A stretch of 57,614 nt of DNA from Sphingobacterium sp. (GCA_031277685.1 JAITLV010000103.1:1-57614), one strand, 5' to 3'; counted from the stretch's first letter, positions 18,001-27,592 are shown. The notes: generated by a model from the sequence alone, not told the origin. Made by a program: numbers and translations.

Positions 18001-18354
18001 AATAACGGTCGATGGACGCAGAAAAAATATGAAAGTGGACAGGAAATCCTTTACCCCGCACTAAATGCTATTGACGGAGTTTCGCAGGCCTCGAAAGTAA
18101 GAAGTACATTCTGGTTGCGTTCAACGGACTTTTTGCGTTTGAAAAATGCTTCTGTGGGCTATACCTTTCGTGATAGCAAACTATTGCAGCGTGTTGGACT
18201 CAGTTCGGTGCGGGTATATGCTAGTGGTAATAATCTGGTGACCTGGACCAAGCTCGTGAAAGGGATAGATCCTGAGTCTACTAGCCAAAATAGCAATGGC
18301 TATATATTCCCGCTTGTGAGAACATACAACCTGGGGGTGAACATTTCATTTTAA
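15034..18354 (+). CDS. susC: SusC-family TonB-dependent outer-membrane glycan transporter
   Basis: This 1106-residue protein imports oligosaccharides through the outer membrane. A signal peptide (to about AHAQ, residue 41) is followed by a carboxypeptidase-regulatory-like domain at 42-118 (RISGNVMDEQRRPLTGVNIS). The SusC-type TonB-box region MEQVVVVGYGKQ begins at 119. The plug follows at about 135-245 (IRGISTLNGANPLVVIDGVQ, ILKDASATAVYGIRGANGVI), and then a 22-strand barrel ends in YNLGVNISF. No STN domain is present, so control goes through the HTCS and not an anti-sigma factor. It is the first gene of a six-gene operon running to 27592. Confidence 0.96.
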   Translation: MICLSTDSHSTCLERSTVHFSKKVAFLGIFMASITCMAHAQTRISGNVMDEQRRPLTGVNISVKNSNNVTLTNATGDYSIKALPNDTLIYTFVGYLPQRRVVGDLKAINIQLYKDNIQMEQVVVVGYGKQKQPTVTGSVSVVAGKDLVQTPVANVSNMLVGMAPGITGIQNSGEPGQNATTLRIRGISTLNGANPLVVIDGVQQPAENPFTMLNAIDANDIENVSILKDASATAVYGIRGANGVIIVSTKRGRSGRPAFSFSANTGVTRATSLMGMTNSHDFASSRNESIRKLDASGNGAYNNMLFSDDELWKFRNNRDYTAAEIAAMPLNEQQKQQLGNSPALYYTSHDWYKELFNGTGRQNQYNLNVSGGSERFKYASSIGYFDQTSILNYTKIAGANVDPKFSRYTFRNNFDIEVVKNLEISVNISGQFLKNKIASPKSDNFSNVQGSDLASRYQAILLNLKHGPFISPGIVDGRIVLNFLGADGSATNPIGTVRGGNGGFPSQVINPLNLVTRGYGVTQGTNLSAQTVLKHKMDYLTRGLKSHFTVAYDDNYAKGYTVTPGVPTYSAYRNPQNPTEIVYIGGMVSTDNSLTDYLFNSSFRKMYYEAGVDYNRDFGKHNVSGLVLANAQKYIDNNLAFNTPSGLMSLVGRATYNYAERYLAEVNMAYNGTEQFAPGNRFGFFPAFSAGWIISKESFLQDNSFLSFAKIRASYGEVGNDQIGAMRYLYLANSWNLGDQNNGYYFGSTDGSATNPHIPGAIESSVGNPVVTWERAKKSNVQLDLKFFRDKLSFSGTYFNEKRSDILVQPSIIPANLGVAGTPVSNVGRVSNSGWEFELGWDDKLGEDFTYFLKGNFSYARNKIDYMAEAAFPYSWMNQTGYMIGQPKGLVADGFYNNAAELANRPYNTFSNLVDVGDLRYKDINGDGIIDNSDMIPIGYPSFPLISYNFRLGVTYKGWDLNTLFIGTAKGSYDISNTYYGGNRIVEEVNNGRWTQKKYESGQEILYPALNAIDGVSQASKVRSTFWLRSTDFLRLKNASVGYTFRDSKLLQRVGLSSVRVYASGNNLVTWTKLVKGIDPESTSQNSNGYIFPLVRTYNLGVNISF

Positions 18355-18365
18355 AACTTACAAAT

Positions 18366-20153
18366 ATGATCGATATAATACAACGCTATTGGCAAAAGGC
18401 TTTGTTTGCTTCCATGTCCATGGTGATCCTGGGGAGCAGTATATCTTGCCAAAAAGATTTTTTGCAGGTCCCTCCGGGAGGAAGTCCGACAGTGGACACA
18501 GTTTTTAACCAGTCTTCCAACGCTTATAATGCGATTGCAGGCGCCTATTTCGCCTCTTTGCGCCAGGGACTGAACTGGAACGGTTATTATTCACCGAGTA
18601 CCGATGATCAGCTGGCGGGCAGTCAGGCTTTTTGGGTGCAAATCCCCGGCAGCGTGGCGGCGGTATCTATTCTTGGTGGTGGCTTTACGCCGAATTCCAA
18701 TAGCCAGGACATGGGATCCAATGGCGGCTATGGCAACGATGGTTACACAGATAACTTTCAGGCAATCCGCAAAGCGTACCTGGTAAAGGAGAATATTGGC
18801 CGCGTGCCTGATATGAGCGATGCAGATAAGAAAATCGTACAGGTTGAAATGCAGGCGCTGGTCGCTTACCGCTATACCCAAATGTTTATCATGTATGGTG
18901 GGGTGCCGATAATCTCAAAAAGTTTTCCGCTGACTGCCTTAAACAATCTGGAGGAACTGGCCATCCAGCGTGCGCCGATAAAAAATGTATTGGATAGTAT
19001 TGTAACCTGGTGTGATCAGTCCGCGGCAATCTTACCTTCGCGCTGGGCAGATAATTCGCTGGGCAGGATGACCAAATCGGTAGCACTGGCGATTAAAGCA
19101 AAAGCTTTGCTCTATGCGGCGCGTCCTTTATTCAATAATGCAACACCTTATCTGCAGCTGGGCGCGAACAATGCGCTGATTTGTTTTGGCAACAACGATC
19201 CACAACGTTGGAACGTTGCGCTCGCAGCCAGTGAAGCCCTGATCAAAGAAGCCGAAGGGGCGGGGGGACTGCATATCATCAACACGGGAAATCCGCTGGT
19301 TGACTATGGTACAGCCACTTCCACACCGAGCAACCGGGAGGTGATTTTAGCGTTCAAACAGCAGGTGCCATCGTCGGGAGGTGCTGGTCCATACAATATT
19401 TTTAACGTGGTCAACTACCATTATCAGGCCAATGGAGCGGTGTTGTCGAGCAGTATGTTGGAAAACTATTACAAGGCAGACGGCACCGAGCAGAGCTGGC
19501 CAGGGGTAGGTCAGACAGCGCCGTTTTCGGAATATCTCACCAAATTTAAACAGATGGAGCCACGGATGCGTGCTGATTTCAATGGTTGGGAAATGCAGGC
19601 GGACAATAACCCCGGCGATCCCATCTGGCACATGAACGAGCATTATAAGGACGTCAACCATTTCGGTGCCGGACAGCCGACAAAGTTTTACTATAAAGCA
19701 GGACGTCGCGAATGGTTTGACTTCCCGATTTTCCGTCTGGCGGCATATTATTTGAGTTCGGCAGAAGCTTATAACGAAATGGGGCAACCTGTCGAAGCAC
19801 TTAGCCGCCTTAATGTAATCCATCAGCGTGCAGGACTGCCAGCTGTCACTGAGACCAATAAAGATAAACTACGTAAAATTATCCAACGGGAATGGGCGAT
19901 TGAGTTTATCCAGGAAAAATACCGATTTAACGACCTGAAACATTGGAAGGATAGTCAGATCGACAAGGGCATTATCGGTGGACCGATCCGTTTTCTGGTT
20001 TTTAATAATGGCGGTGATGCCTTACCGTCGGGCAATACCAATTTTGGCAATGCGGTACGTTATAATGGATTCTGGCACCCAAGACAGTTGTTAAATCCTT
20101 TCCCCCAAGGTGAGGTAAACAAAGGTTATCTGATCCAGAATCCAGGCTATTAA
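18366..20153 (+). CDS. susD: SusD/RagB-family surface glycan-binding lipoprotein
   Basis: This 595-residue lipoprotein (lipobox SSISC, Cys28) caps the SusC barrel and captures glycans. The N-terminal KDFLQVPPGGSPTVDTVFN block and the AYRYTQMFIMYGGVPIISK helix are typical of the family. So are the central KAKALLYAARPLFNN TPR-like repeats and the C-terminal NPFPQGEVNKGYLIQNPGY ending. It starts 11 bases after the SusC stop. The pair forms one uptake complex in the outer membrane. Confidence 0.95.
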   Translation: MIDIIQRYWQKALFASMSMVILGSSISCQKDFLQVPPGGSPTVDTVFNQSSNAYNAIAGAYFASLRQGLNWNGYYSPSTDDQLAGSQAFWVQIPGSVAAVSILGGGFTPNSNSQDMGSNGGYGNDGYTDNFQAIRKAYLVKENIGRVPDMSDADKKIVQVEMQALVAYRYTQMFIMYGGVPIISKSFPLTALNNLEELAIQRAPIKNVLDSIVTWCDQSAAILPSRWADNSLGRMTKSVALAIKAKALLYAARPLFNNATPYLQLGANNALICFGNNDPQRWNVALAASEALIKEAEGAGGLHIINTGNPLVDYGTATSTPSNREVILAFKQQVPSSGGAGPYNIFNVVNYHYQANGAVLSSSMLENYYKADGTEQSWPGVGQTAPFSEYLTKFKQMEPRMRADFNGWEMQADNNPGDPIWHMNEHYKDVNHFGAGQPTKFYYKAGRREWFDFPIFRLAAYYLSSAEAYNEMGQPVEALSRLNVIHQRAGLPAVTETNKDKLRKIIQREWAIEFIQEKYRFNDLKHWKDSQIDKGIIGGPIRFLVFNNGGDALPSGNTNFGNAVRYNGFWHPRQLLNPFPQGEVNKGYLIQNPGY

Positions 20154-20188
20154 TTGATAAGACTGACCCTATTAGAAGACTTTAAACT

Positions 20189-23044
20189 ATGAATACCTAT
20201 TCAATGATAAAAAAGGCTACCGCCTTACTTTTTGCCGTGTGGTCGGGAAGCACGTCGCTGAAGGCGCAGCAGCCGGGCGAATGGATTGCTCCAGATTCCA
20301 CCGACAGCCAAAAGGTGACAAATTATGCCACAGTTCGTGGACAGGAACTGGAAAAGATACCTGTGGCCAACTTAACCAATACCCTATATGGACGTCTGAA
20401 CGGGCTGATGGTATCGCAAACCAATGAACAGCCCGGTTATGATCAGGCCACGCTAATGATGCGGGGAAGGGCAACGTACGATCAGGCTGCCCTGGTCTGT
20501 TACGTAGATGGCTTCCAGGTGGATATGTCTTTCTATTTTCAATACCTTGCAGCAGGTGAGATCGCAAGTGTGACAATTTTGAAAGATCCTGTGAGCCTAG
20601 CCACATTTGGTATGAAAGGCGCAAACGGCGTATTGTGGGCGACGACAAAACGGGCCAATACCGATACGTTCCGTATTGATGCGCAGGTAGTATCTGGCAT
20701 TCAGCAGGCCGTAAAGATCAGGAAGCCTTACGACGCTTATCATTATGCCAGTCTATACAATCAGGCGATTAGTAACGATGCCTATGCGCTCAATGGGAAC
20801 CGCTTTCAGTGGTCTCCGACCTACAGCGATGAAGCCCTGCAGCAGTACAAAGATGGAGCCGGGACCAATGTGGACTGGCTCAACGAGTCGCTCAGGGATA
20901 ACGGTCGGTATACCAATACCTATATCAATATGCAGGGTGGAATGAAGGAGGTGGCTAAATATAATCTCTATCTGGATTATATGGATCAGACAGGACTCTT
21001 CAATATACCAAGTGGGGCTGAAGCAAGTCGCAATGCGGGCCTCAAAAGGTATAACTTACGCTCAAATGTGGACCTGAAATTCTTTGAAATTTTTACCGGA
21101 AAGATTGATCTGGGGGGGCGTATCGAAAGTTATAGCCAGCCCTTTAGCAACAACACGTACGACAACGCACAGAATTTTTGGAAGCGGCTGACGACTTACC
21201 CAAATACGATCTATCCCGTGCGCGATGCGCTGACAGGACAATGGTCGGGTAATGCCCTTTATCCAAACAATCCGGTTGCGGAGCTGAATGCCTTGGGCAT
21301 GTATGCTTCGCATGACCGTACATTACAAGGGAACTTTAGCCTACGGGAAGATCTGAGCTTCCTGACAGAAGGTTTGTACCTTGAACAGGCGGTTTCTTTT
21401 AACACCTGGTCGCGTGTGATCCAGAATAAGACTGCCACCTATGCCCGTTTTTACGAAGGTAAACAAGCGACCGCCGATCAGAATACACCGCTTGTTTTTG
21501 GAAGCAATACTCCTTATGGGCAGTTGACCTGGCGGCAGTCCAATCTCTCGGCCGGATACAAACGACAGTTTGGAAAGCATCGGATCAACGCTGTGATCAA
21601 TTATTACGCAAGTGATATGATCCCCGATGCGAATGAGGATGCCTCAAAAATTGCCTACCACTATCAGCAGTTTTCTGGAAGGGCATCTTATGCTTATCAA
21701 GATAAATATTTCGCGGAACTCGGCTGGGGATATAGCGGATCGGATGCGTACGCACCGGAACATCGTTGGAAACTGTATCCTGCGGCCTCCTTGAGCTGGG
21801 TATTGTCGGAAGAGGGTTTCCTCAAGGACAATCCAGTCATCAACTATGCTAAGCTGCGTATAGCGGCTGGAAAGACTGGAAATGATCAGACGCTACAGGG
21901 AAGGTACCTCTATCAGCAATATTATCGCTTCCTCCCAGGGAGTGTGACGGGCAACAATAGTCTGTCCTTTAATGGTGGACTGGGATTAGGCCGTCTGGCT
22001 ACACCGGATATTACGGCTGAGCAAAGCATGAAATACGAACTGGGACTCGATTTGCGCCTGGTCAAAAATGTCGAACTTCAGGCGACCTGGTTTAGCGATA
22101 AAAGATCGGGCATAATCACGCGAAACAACCTTGTAGCAGGCTACCTGGGCTATACAGGCGCAGATATGTTGCCGCTTCGGAATATTGGTAAGGTGAACAA
22201 TCAAGGTGTCGAGCTGGGGTTAAGCTATCATGAAAAGATCGGAGCGATGCAGCTGAATGTAGGCATGATGGCGACCTATGCGAAGAACAAGATCGTTTAT
22301 CAGGCCGAGATACCCAATAAAAATGCTTTCTCCAACACGACTGGCCGTGCTATCGGTACACCCATGGGGCTGGTGGCAGACGGATTTTACCAGTTTGAGG
22401 ATTTCAATGCCGACGGAAGCTTGAAAAATGGACTTGCCAAACCGGGATTTGGTCCGGTGCAGCCAGGGGATCTGAAATACAAAGATCTGGACCAGAACGG
22501 ACTCGTCGATCAGAGCGATGTGACAGCTATTGGCAAACCGGCATATCCTAAATGGTATTATGCTTTCAATCTGGGGCTAGCGTACAAAGGCATTGATCTG
22601 TCGGCCTTATTTCAGGGAGCAACAGGCATGGATATTAATCTATTGGGCGCAGCCTACAATCAGGTGGTTCCTTTTGTGGGAAATACGACGATTTATCCCA
22701 TTGCCGGAAATGCCTGGGCTTATTATCCAACGGAAGGTATTGACACCCGCAACAGCGCAACTTTTCCGCGGTTGACAACGCAGAGCAATGCAAACAACTA
22801 TACTAATTCAACCTTCTGGATGAAAAATGCAGATTTCCTTAAATTGAGATCACTGCAGCTCGGATATACCTTACCATCCGTTGTATCGGAGAAAATGCAG
22901 CTGCAGAAGTTCAGGGTGTTCCTGACCGCCGTGAACCCGTTTGTCTGGTCTTCATTCTACCGGAAATACAAAATGGATCCGGAGACACCTGCTGGCTATC
23001 CGGCGCTGAAATCTTATAATCTAGGAATTTCGTTTACTTTTTAA
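20189..23044 (+). CDS. SusC-family transporter lacking the N-terminal regulatory-like domain
   Basis: This 951-residue protein is clearly SusC-like. It has a signal peptide (to SLKAQ, about 27), a plug with LMMRGRATYDQAALVCYVDG and ILKDPVSLATFGMKGANGVL, and a barrel ending in KSYNLGISFTF. It lacks the usual carboxypeptidase-like domain: only about 20 residues separate the signal peptide from the plug, and no VVVVGYG TonB-box motif is seen. The length is about 150 residues short of the first SusC. It sits 35 bases after susD and before a second SusD gene, so it is part of the same operon. It may import a second ligand, or depend on a different energy-coupling contact. Confidence 0.93.
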   Translation: MNTYSMIKKATALLFAVWSGSTSLKAQQPGEWIAPDSTDSQKVTNYATVRGQELEKIPVANLTNTLYGRLNGLMVSQTNEQPGYDQATLMMRGRATYDQAALVCYVDGFQVDMSFYFQYLAAGEIASVTILKDPVSLATFGMKGANGVLWATTKRANTDTFRIDAQVVSGIQQAVKIRKPYDAYHYASLYNQAISNDAYALNGNRFQWSPTYSDEALQQYKDGAGTNVDWLNESLRDNGRYTNTYINMQGGMKEVAKYNLYLDYMDQTGLFNIPSGAEASRNAGLKRYNLRSNVDLKFFEIFTGKIDLGGRIESYSQPFSNNTYDNAQNFWKRLTTYPNTIYPVRDALTGQWSGNALYPNNPVAELNALGMYASHDRTLQGNFSLREDLSFLTEGLYLEQAVSFNTWSRVIQNKTATYARFYEGKQATADQNTPLVFGSNTPYGQLTWRQSNLSAGYKRQFGKHRINAVINYYASDMIPDANEDASKIAYHYQQFSGRASYAYQDKYFAELGWGYSGSDAYAPEHRWKLYPAASLSWVLSEEGFLKDNPVINYAKLRIAAGKTGNDQTLQGRYLYQQYYRFLPGSVTGNNSLSFNGGLGLGRLATPDITAEQSMKYELGLDLRLVKNVELQATWFSDKRSGIITRNNLVAGYLGYTGADMLPLRNIGKVNNQGVELGLSYHEKIGAMQLNVGMMATYAKNKIVYQAEIPNKNAFSNTTGRAIGTPMGLVADGFYQFEDFNADGSLKNGLAKPGFGPVQPGDLKYKDLDQNGLVDQSDVTAIGKPAYPKWYYAFNLGLAYKGIDLSALFQGATGMDINLLGAAYNQVVPFVGNTTIYPIAGNAWAYYPTEGIDTRNSATFPRLTTQSNANNYTNSTFWMKNADFLKLRSLQLGYTLPSVVSEKMQLQKFRVFLTAVNPFVWSSFYRKYKMDPETPAGYPALKSYNLGISFTF

Positions 23045-23055
23045 TTGTTTATCCC

Positions 23056-24780
23056 ATGTATTTACGTGATCATATAACCACCAAAATAGCGATTGCGATA
23101 GCAGCAGCGCTTAGTTTCTCGGGCTGTGGGAAGTCGTTTTTGGATACGCGTCTCGACACGCAGCCCACCGAGCATAACATCGACGGCAATTACGTCAGTC
23201 TGATGCAGCTGGCCAATACCCCTTATGCCTATTTGTCTCAGCGAAACGAATTTGCCGCGTTGGATGGAAATCTTTTTGCTGCGGCTACCGATGAAGCTCA
23301 ACAGACCAATACTATAGGAGATGTTTACCTGTTTAATAATGGCAACTGGGGTGCGTTTAATAACCCAGACGATCGCTACAATATGTATTATTCGGGCATC
23401 TATGCAGCAAATTATTTTTTGGAATATCTGGACAAAAAAGGGGGTGATTACAAATCCCTATTGGCGGTAAACCGCGATACCATCACACAGGAGTCGCGTA
23501 CCAAGTACCTCAACGATGTAGCTTCCATGGGCTGGTCGATTGCTGAAGCACATGTGCTTCGGGCATACTATTATTTTGAGCTGATCAAGCGTTATAGTGG
23601 TGTACCACTATTGACCAAAACGTTCAATTTGAATGAAAAGCCGGCTATCGCAGCTTCTTCGTTTCAGGAGGTCGTCGAATATATCGTGACATCCGTCGAT
23701 AGCCATGTAAAAGACTTGCAACCTAACTGGAAAACTTCGCAATTTACGAATCTGGATGGCCGCTTTAATCAGGGTGCTGCGCTTATGCTAAAAGCGCGTG
23801 TATTGCTCTATGCCGCCAGTCCGCTGCATAATCCGGGTAATGATATTGCCAAATGGCAGCGTGCTGCAAAGGCTGCTGCGGAGGCATTGCAGTTTGCCGA
23901 TCGAAAGGATGATGCGGGCGGAAGAAACGCGCTTGACAATAACTACAGAAGTTACTTTCTCGGCAACAATACGCTAAACAGTGCCGAAACAATTATGGCG
24001 ATCCGCTACACGGCTAGCAACGATCTGGAGCGTGCAAATTATCCGATTGCGACACCCGGCGGATTGAGTGGAGTAACACCAAGCGAGAATTTGGTATCGG
24101 CCTACGAAAAGCTGGACAACTATTCAGCAAGCACTCCTTATGAAAATAGGGATCCACGTCTGGGCTATTCGGTCGTGGTGAATGGAAGTGAGTGGAACAA
24201 CCGTATTATCGATCAGACAGCCGGTGGATCGGATGATAGGAGACGGACCAACGCCAGTAGGACAGGGTATTACTTGAAAAAATTTGTAAACGACAATGTC
24301 AATCTAGTCAATAACGCTACCAATCCGCACAACTGGCCGCTTTTCCGCTATGGCGATCTGCTGTTGATCTATGCGGAGGCGATGAATGAAGCCTATGGAC
24401 CCGATCAGGCCAATGGCTGGGGGCTTACCGCCAGGGAAGCGATTAATAAATTGAGGGTTCGTCCGGGGGTCAATATGCCTGCTGTGCAGGCTAGCGGCAA
24501 AGCTGATTTGCGCACGGCAATCAAACATGAACGTCAGGTGGAGTTGGCCTTTGAAAATCACCGGTATTGGGATTTGATCCGTTGGGGCGATGCAGCCAAC
24601 GTATTGAACAAACCGATCTATGGTGTTACCGTAACAAAAACAGCTTCTGGCACGCTGGAATACGAGACGAGACAAGTTCAAAATCGGGTTTTCATAGCGC
24701 CGAAAATGAATTTCTATCCTTTTCCGCAAGCTGAAATCCATATCACCGGTGGTGTACTGGTTCAGAACCCAGGCTGGTAA
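23056..24780 (+). CDS. Second SusD/RagB-family lipoprotein
   Basis: This 574-residue lipoprotein (lipobox SFSGC, Cys24) pairs with the SusC at 20189, starting 11 bases after it. It has GKSFLDTRLDTQPTE near the N-terminus and EAHVLRAYYYFELIKRYSGV in the central SusD core. KARVLLYAASPLHNP and a C-terminal RQVELAFENHRYWDLIRWGD followed by LVQNPGW are also present. The sequence is quite different from the first SusD, which suggests two uptake complexes with different ligands in one locus. Confidence 0.95.
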   Translation: MYLRDHITTKIAIAIAAALSFSGCGKSFLDTRLDTQPTEHNIDGNYVSLMQLANTPYAYLSQRNEFAALDGNLFAAATDEAQQTNTIGDVYLFNNGNWGAFNNPDDRYNMYYSGIYAANYFLEYLDKKGGDYKSLLAVNRDTITQESRTKYLNDVASMGWSIAEAHVLRAYYYFELIKRYSGVPLLTKTFNLNEKPAIAASSFQEVVEYIVTSVDSHVKDLQPNWKTSQFTNLDGRFNQGAALMLKARVLLYAASPLHNPGNDIAKWQRAAKAAAEALQFADRKDDAGGRNALDNNYRSYFLGNNTLNSAETIMAIRYTASNDLERANYPIATPGGLSGVTPSENLVSAYEKLDNYSASTPYENRDPRLGYSVVVNGSEWNNRIIDQTAGGSDDRRRTNASRTGYYLKKFVNDNVNLVNNATNPHNWPLFRYGDLLLIYAEAMNEAYGPDQANGWGLTAREAINKLRVRPGVNMPAVQASGKADLRTAIKHERQVELAFENHRYWDLIRWGDAANVLNKPIYGVTVTKTASGTLEYETRQVQNRVFIAPKMNFYPFPQAEIHITGGVLVQNPGW

Positions 24781-24964
24781 GAACAATTGCGCAGGTGGAT
24801 TTTGCAATAGCGATACGTAAAAGCAGGCGCTAATTGGGAAAACGGAGAGCGAAATGGGCGAGCAAATGTTGCCGGAACTTTCAAAGAAGATGTAGAAATA
24901 AACAAGGAGTGAAGCAAATCTTGGAAAATCAGGGTTGGATTCACTTGTCACTAATGATGAACAG

Positions 24965-26287
24965 ATGAAAATACTCAATCAAAAAAATAGCATATATGGG
25001 ATGCTCATCGCCTGGGCTATGGCCTTGACATTTACGGCCTGTCAAAAGGATGATTCGGCAAAGGACTATGGCGATTCGCTCATTTATATGCCGCAGAGCG
25101 TCAATTTTTCCATGGGATCAAATGCGCTCTATCCTGTTCCGGGATCATCCAATGGGATCAGCCCAACGGGAATGAACTATGTCGTCGATGAAAAATCGAA
25201 CAAAACAAAAATCATGTTGGGCGCTTCCTTGTCCGGGACGGCGAAAGGAGCTTATAGCGTCGAGGTAAAAGCGAATACAGATACCTTGGATCAACTTTTG
25301 AAACAGGGTACCCTTGGTCCAGATTACAAAGCGCTGCCTGCAACAAATTACAGCCTGCCCAAGCAATTGGATGTTGCGGAAAATGGATCCGCAAACTTTT
25401 ATCTTGAGGTGGATAACAGTGCCATTACGGACCCTGCCAACTTTGGTAAACACTTGGTTGTAGCGGTGCAAATTGCCAATCCAAGTCGGTATACCCTAGA
25501 TCAAAAGCGTGCGACAACATTGGTGGATATTAACATTGCGGGCCTGTTTCCGTCTGCAAATACGACATCCGAAATCAATGTAACATCCGGAGCTACCATT
25601 ACCATCGCCGGACAGAATCTCGACAAAGTAACGGCCTTGAAGTTTTCCAACGGCGAAGCAGCGATCGCTATTCTAGCACAGTCAGCCAACAGCTTGCAGG
25701 TTGAGATTCCGGAGATGAACGATATTTCGCGCTCAACTATTGATTTGGTAACACCATTTGGAACAACAAAAAGTGCTTTTGAGCTGGTCAACTTAAATCT
25801 TGCCCTGCAGGTATTTACGGATACTTATGGCGCCAATATCGGAGCCAATAAAGATGGAGATGATTACGGCTCCACTCAGTCCATCTCCACAGCGGTCGCA
25901 AAGCGGGGGACTTCTTCGCTGGCTATCAAATATGCAGCGAATAATTACTCCCCGGGGGGATTGGTCAGTACGGCAAGTTTTGAAGATAAAGGTTATAATT
26001 ATATCACTTTCTGGGCAAAAGGGACTACTTCCGGTGCCGGCAATGAAGGTATACAAATGGCCTTAATGGGTGACGGGATGCCTGATGGCTATGGAAGCGA
26101 CTTTGCCGGCGTTGGGATCATTGTGACAAACGAATGGACGTATTATAAAATTCCGATTGGTAACGGTTCTGGAAAGCCGATGTGGAGCAAAGGCACGACC
26201 TTCCGAAAATTCGGCTGGCGATTGAATAACTGGAATGTCCCGCAGGATGAAACGATCTATTTTGATGACATTCTATTTGTAAAATAA
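24965..26287 (+). CDS. Surface glycan-binding lipoprotein (DUF1735-like, IPT/TIG and C-terminal binding domain)
   Basis: This 440-residue lipoprotein (lipobox TFTAC, Cys26) occupies the SusE/SusF position after SusD and should bind glycan at the cell surface. Residues about 30-190 resemble the DUF1735 module of Bacteroidota glycan-binding proteins. An IPT/TIG beta-sandwich follows at about 195-275 (ATITIAGQNLDKVTALKFSN). A C-terminal jelly-roll at about 280-440 (ITFWAKGTTSGAGNEGIQMA, WTYYKIPIGNGSG, ETIYFDDILFVK) looks like a carbohydrate-binding domain. I chose ATG 24965 because it gives a normal lipoprotein signal; an upstream in-frame ATG at 24935 adds ten polar residues. Confidence 0.85.
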   Translation: MKILNQKNSIYGMLIAWAMALTFTACQKDDSAKDYGDSLIYMPQSVNFSMGSNALYPVPGSSNGISPTGMNYVVDEKSNKTKIMLGASLSGTAKGAYSVEVKANTDTLDQLLKQGTLGPDYKALPATNYSLPKQLDVAENGSANFYLEVDNSAITDPANFGKHLVVAVQIANPSRYTLDQKRATTLVDINIAGLFPSANTTSEINVTSGATITIAGQNLDKVTALKFSNGEAAIAILAQSANSLQVEIPEMNDISRSTIDLVTPFGTTKSAFELVNLNLALQVFTDTYGANIGANKDGDDYGSTQSISTAVAKRGTSSLAIKYAANNYSPGGLVSTASFEDKGYNYITFWAKGTTSGAGNEGIQMALMGDGMPDGYGSDFAGVGIIVTNEWTYYKIPIGNGSGKPMWSKGTTFRKFGWRLNNWNVPQDETIYFDDILFVK

Positions 26288-26314
26288 AAATTAACGTATA
26301 ACAATTATATCATA

Positions 26315-27592
26315 ATGATGGCTAAAAAATCATATTTATTGCTGATAACACTTTGTTTTTACCTGTGCTGCTGCTCGAAAAACAATGCCGAAATTATTAA
26401 CGGAACTGCTGAGGTCCAGTCGTTGGATGTAGCATTTATGCAAGTATCAAAAGCTGCGGTCGCAGGAGCTACTTACCAGGCAGAGATATATCTTCCTTAT
26501 GCCGGTGGTAATGGAGCAGCCTTTGAGAATGGAACGGCCATAGCTTCAACTGGTGTGTTGGGATTGACAGCAACTTTGCAGCAAGGGCGTTTGGAAAAAG
26601 GCTATGGCTCATTGTTGTATAAAATAAGCGGAGTTCCGGCACAAGCTGGTACAGCATCTTTTGTCCTATCTTTTGGTGGAAAATCGAGCGTTGTTGCGCT
26701 CGAAGTAAATCAAAAAACTGATGTTAGCTTGCTTTACTGGGGATTTTTTGATGATTCAGGAACGCCGATGTCTTTCTACAACGGATTTGGCAAAAAACCG
26801 AGCATGGCGATGATGTTTAATGGCTGGACTGCGGATGGTAGTCGCGAATTTCCATTGGCATTTTGCCAGGAAGCTTCCGCAACGGGCTATGTACCACACG
26901 TGACCTGGGAACCCATGATGGGCCTCGATGAACTGATGTCAGGAAAATACGATAATGACATCAAACGCTATGGCGAAGCGTTGGCCAAATTTGGTAAACC
27001 AGTTATCTTGCGTTTTGCACATGAATTTAATGGTGACTGGTACCCTTGGAGTATACAAAATGATCAAATAGTACCTGTTGCGATTTACATCAAAGCCTTT
27101 CGCTATGTGCACGATAGGGTGCGAGCAGCTGGTGGGACAAATGCACGCTGGGTCTGGGCACCTAATAATGCCAATGGTAATAAAAATCCGCAAACGGTAG
27201 AATCTTATTATCCGGGTGATGACTATGTGGATTTGATCGGTATGGATGGTTACAATTTTGGGACCTCCCAAAGCTGGTCTTCCTGGCAGTCTTTTGCGCA
27301 GGTTTTCGGTCCACTTTATAATAAGTTAACTTCTACTTTTCCCAACAAACCGATTTTTATCGCTGAAATGGGCTGTTCATCGACGGGGGGCGATAAAGCG
27401 GCGTGGATCAACGATATGTTTGCCCAGCTGGAAACACAGTTTCCCAAAATAAGAAGTTTCGTATGGTTTAATATCAATAAAGAAACAGATTGGCGTTTTA
27501 CCAATGGACAGGAGGAAATCAATGCATTCAAAACGGGTTTAAGTAATCCAAGGGTAGTTGCAGATCCAACATTGGGTGACGTAATTCAGTGA
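26315..27592 (+). CDS. GH26 endo-glycanase lipoprotein (beta-mannanase or related)
   Basis: This 425-residue lipoprotein (cysteines 18-20) has an Ig-like N-terminal domain to about residue 135 and a GH26 TIM barrel after it. The acid/base Glu237 lies in RFAHEFNGDWYPW and the nucleophile Glu351 in IFIAEMGCSS. WVWAPNN and IGMDGYNFG are also typical GH26 blocks. Family members hydrolyse beta-1,4-mannans, with a minority acting on beta-1,3-1,4-glucans or beta-1,3-xylans. The acid/base motif reads HEF rather than the usual HEM, so the substrate is not certain. As the only glycoside hydrolase of the locus, it should cut the polymer at the cell surface before SusC import. Confidence 0.9.
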   Translation: MMAKKSYLLLITLCFYLCCCSKNNAEIINGTAEVQSLDVAFMQVSKAAVAGATYQAEIYLPYAGGNGAAFENGTAIASTGVLGLTATLQQGRLEKGYGSLLYKISGVPAQAGTASFVLSFGGKSSVVALEVNQKTDVSLLYWGFFDDSGTPMSFYNGFGKKPSMAMMFNGWTADGSREFPLAFCQEASATGYVPHVTWEPMMGLDELMSGKYDNDIKRYGEALAKFGKPVILRFAHEFNGDWYPWSIQNDQIVPVAIYIKAFRYVHDRVRAAGGTNARWVWAPNNANGNKNPQTVESYYPGDDYVDLIGMDGYNFGTSQSWSSWQSFAQVFGPLYNKLTSTFPNKPIFIAEMGCSSTGGDKAAWINDMFAQLETQFPKIRSFVWFNINKETDWRFTNGQEEINAFKTGLSNPRVVADPTLGDVIQ

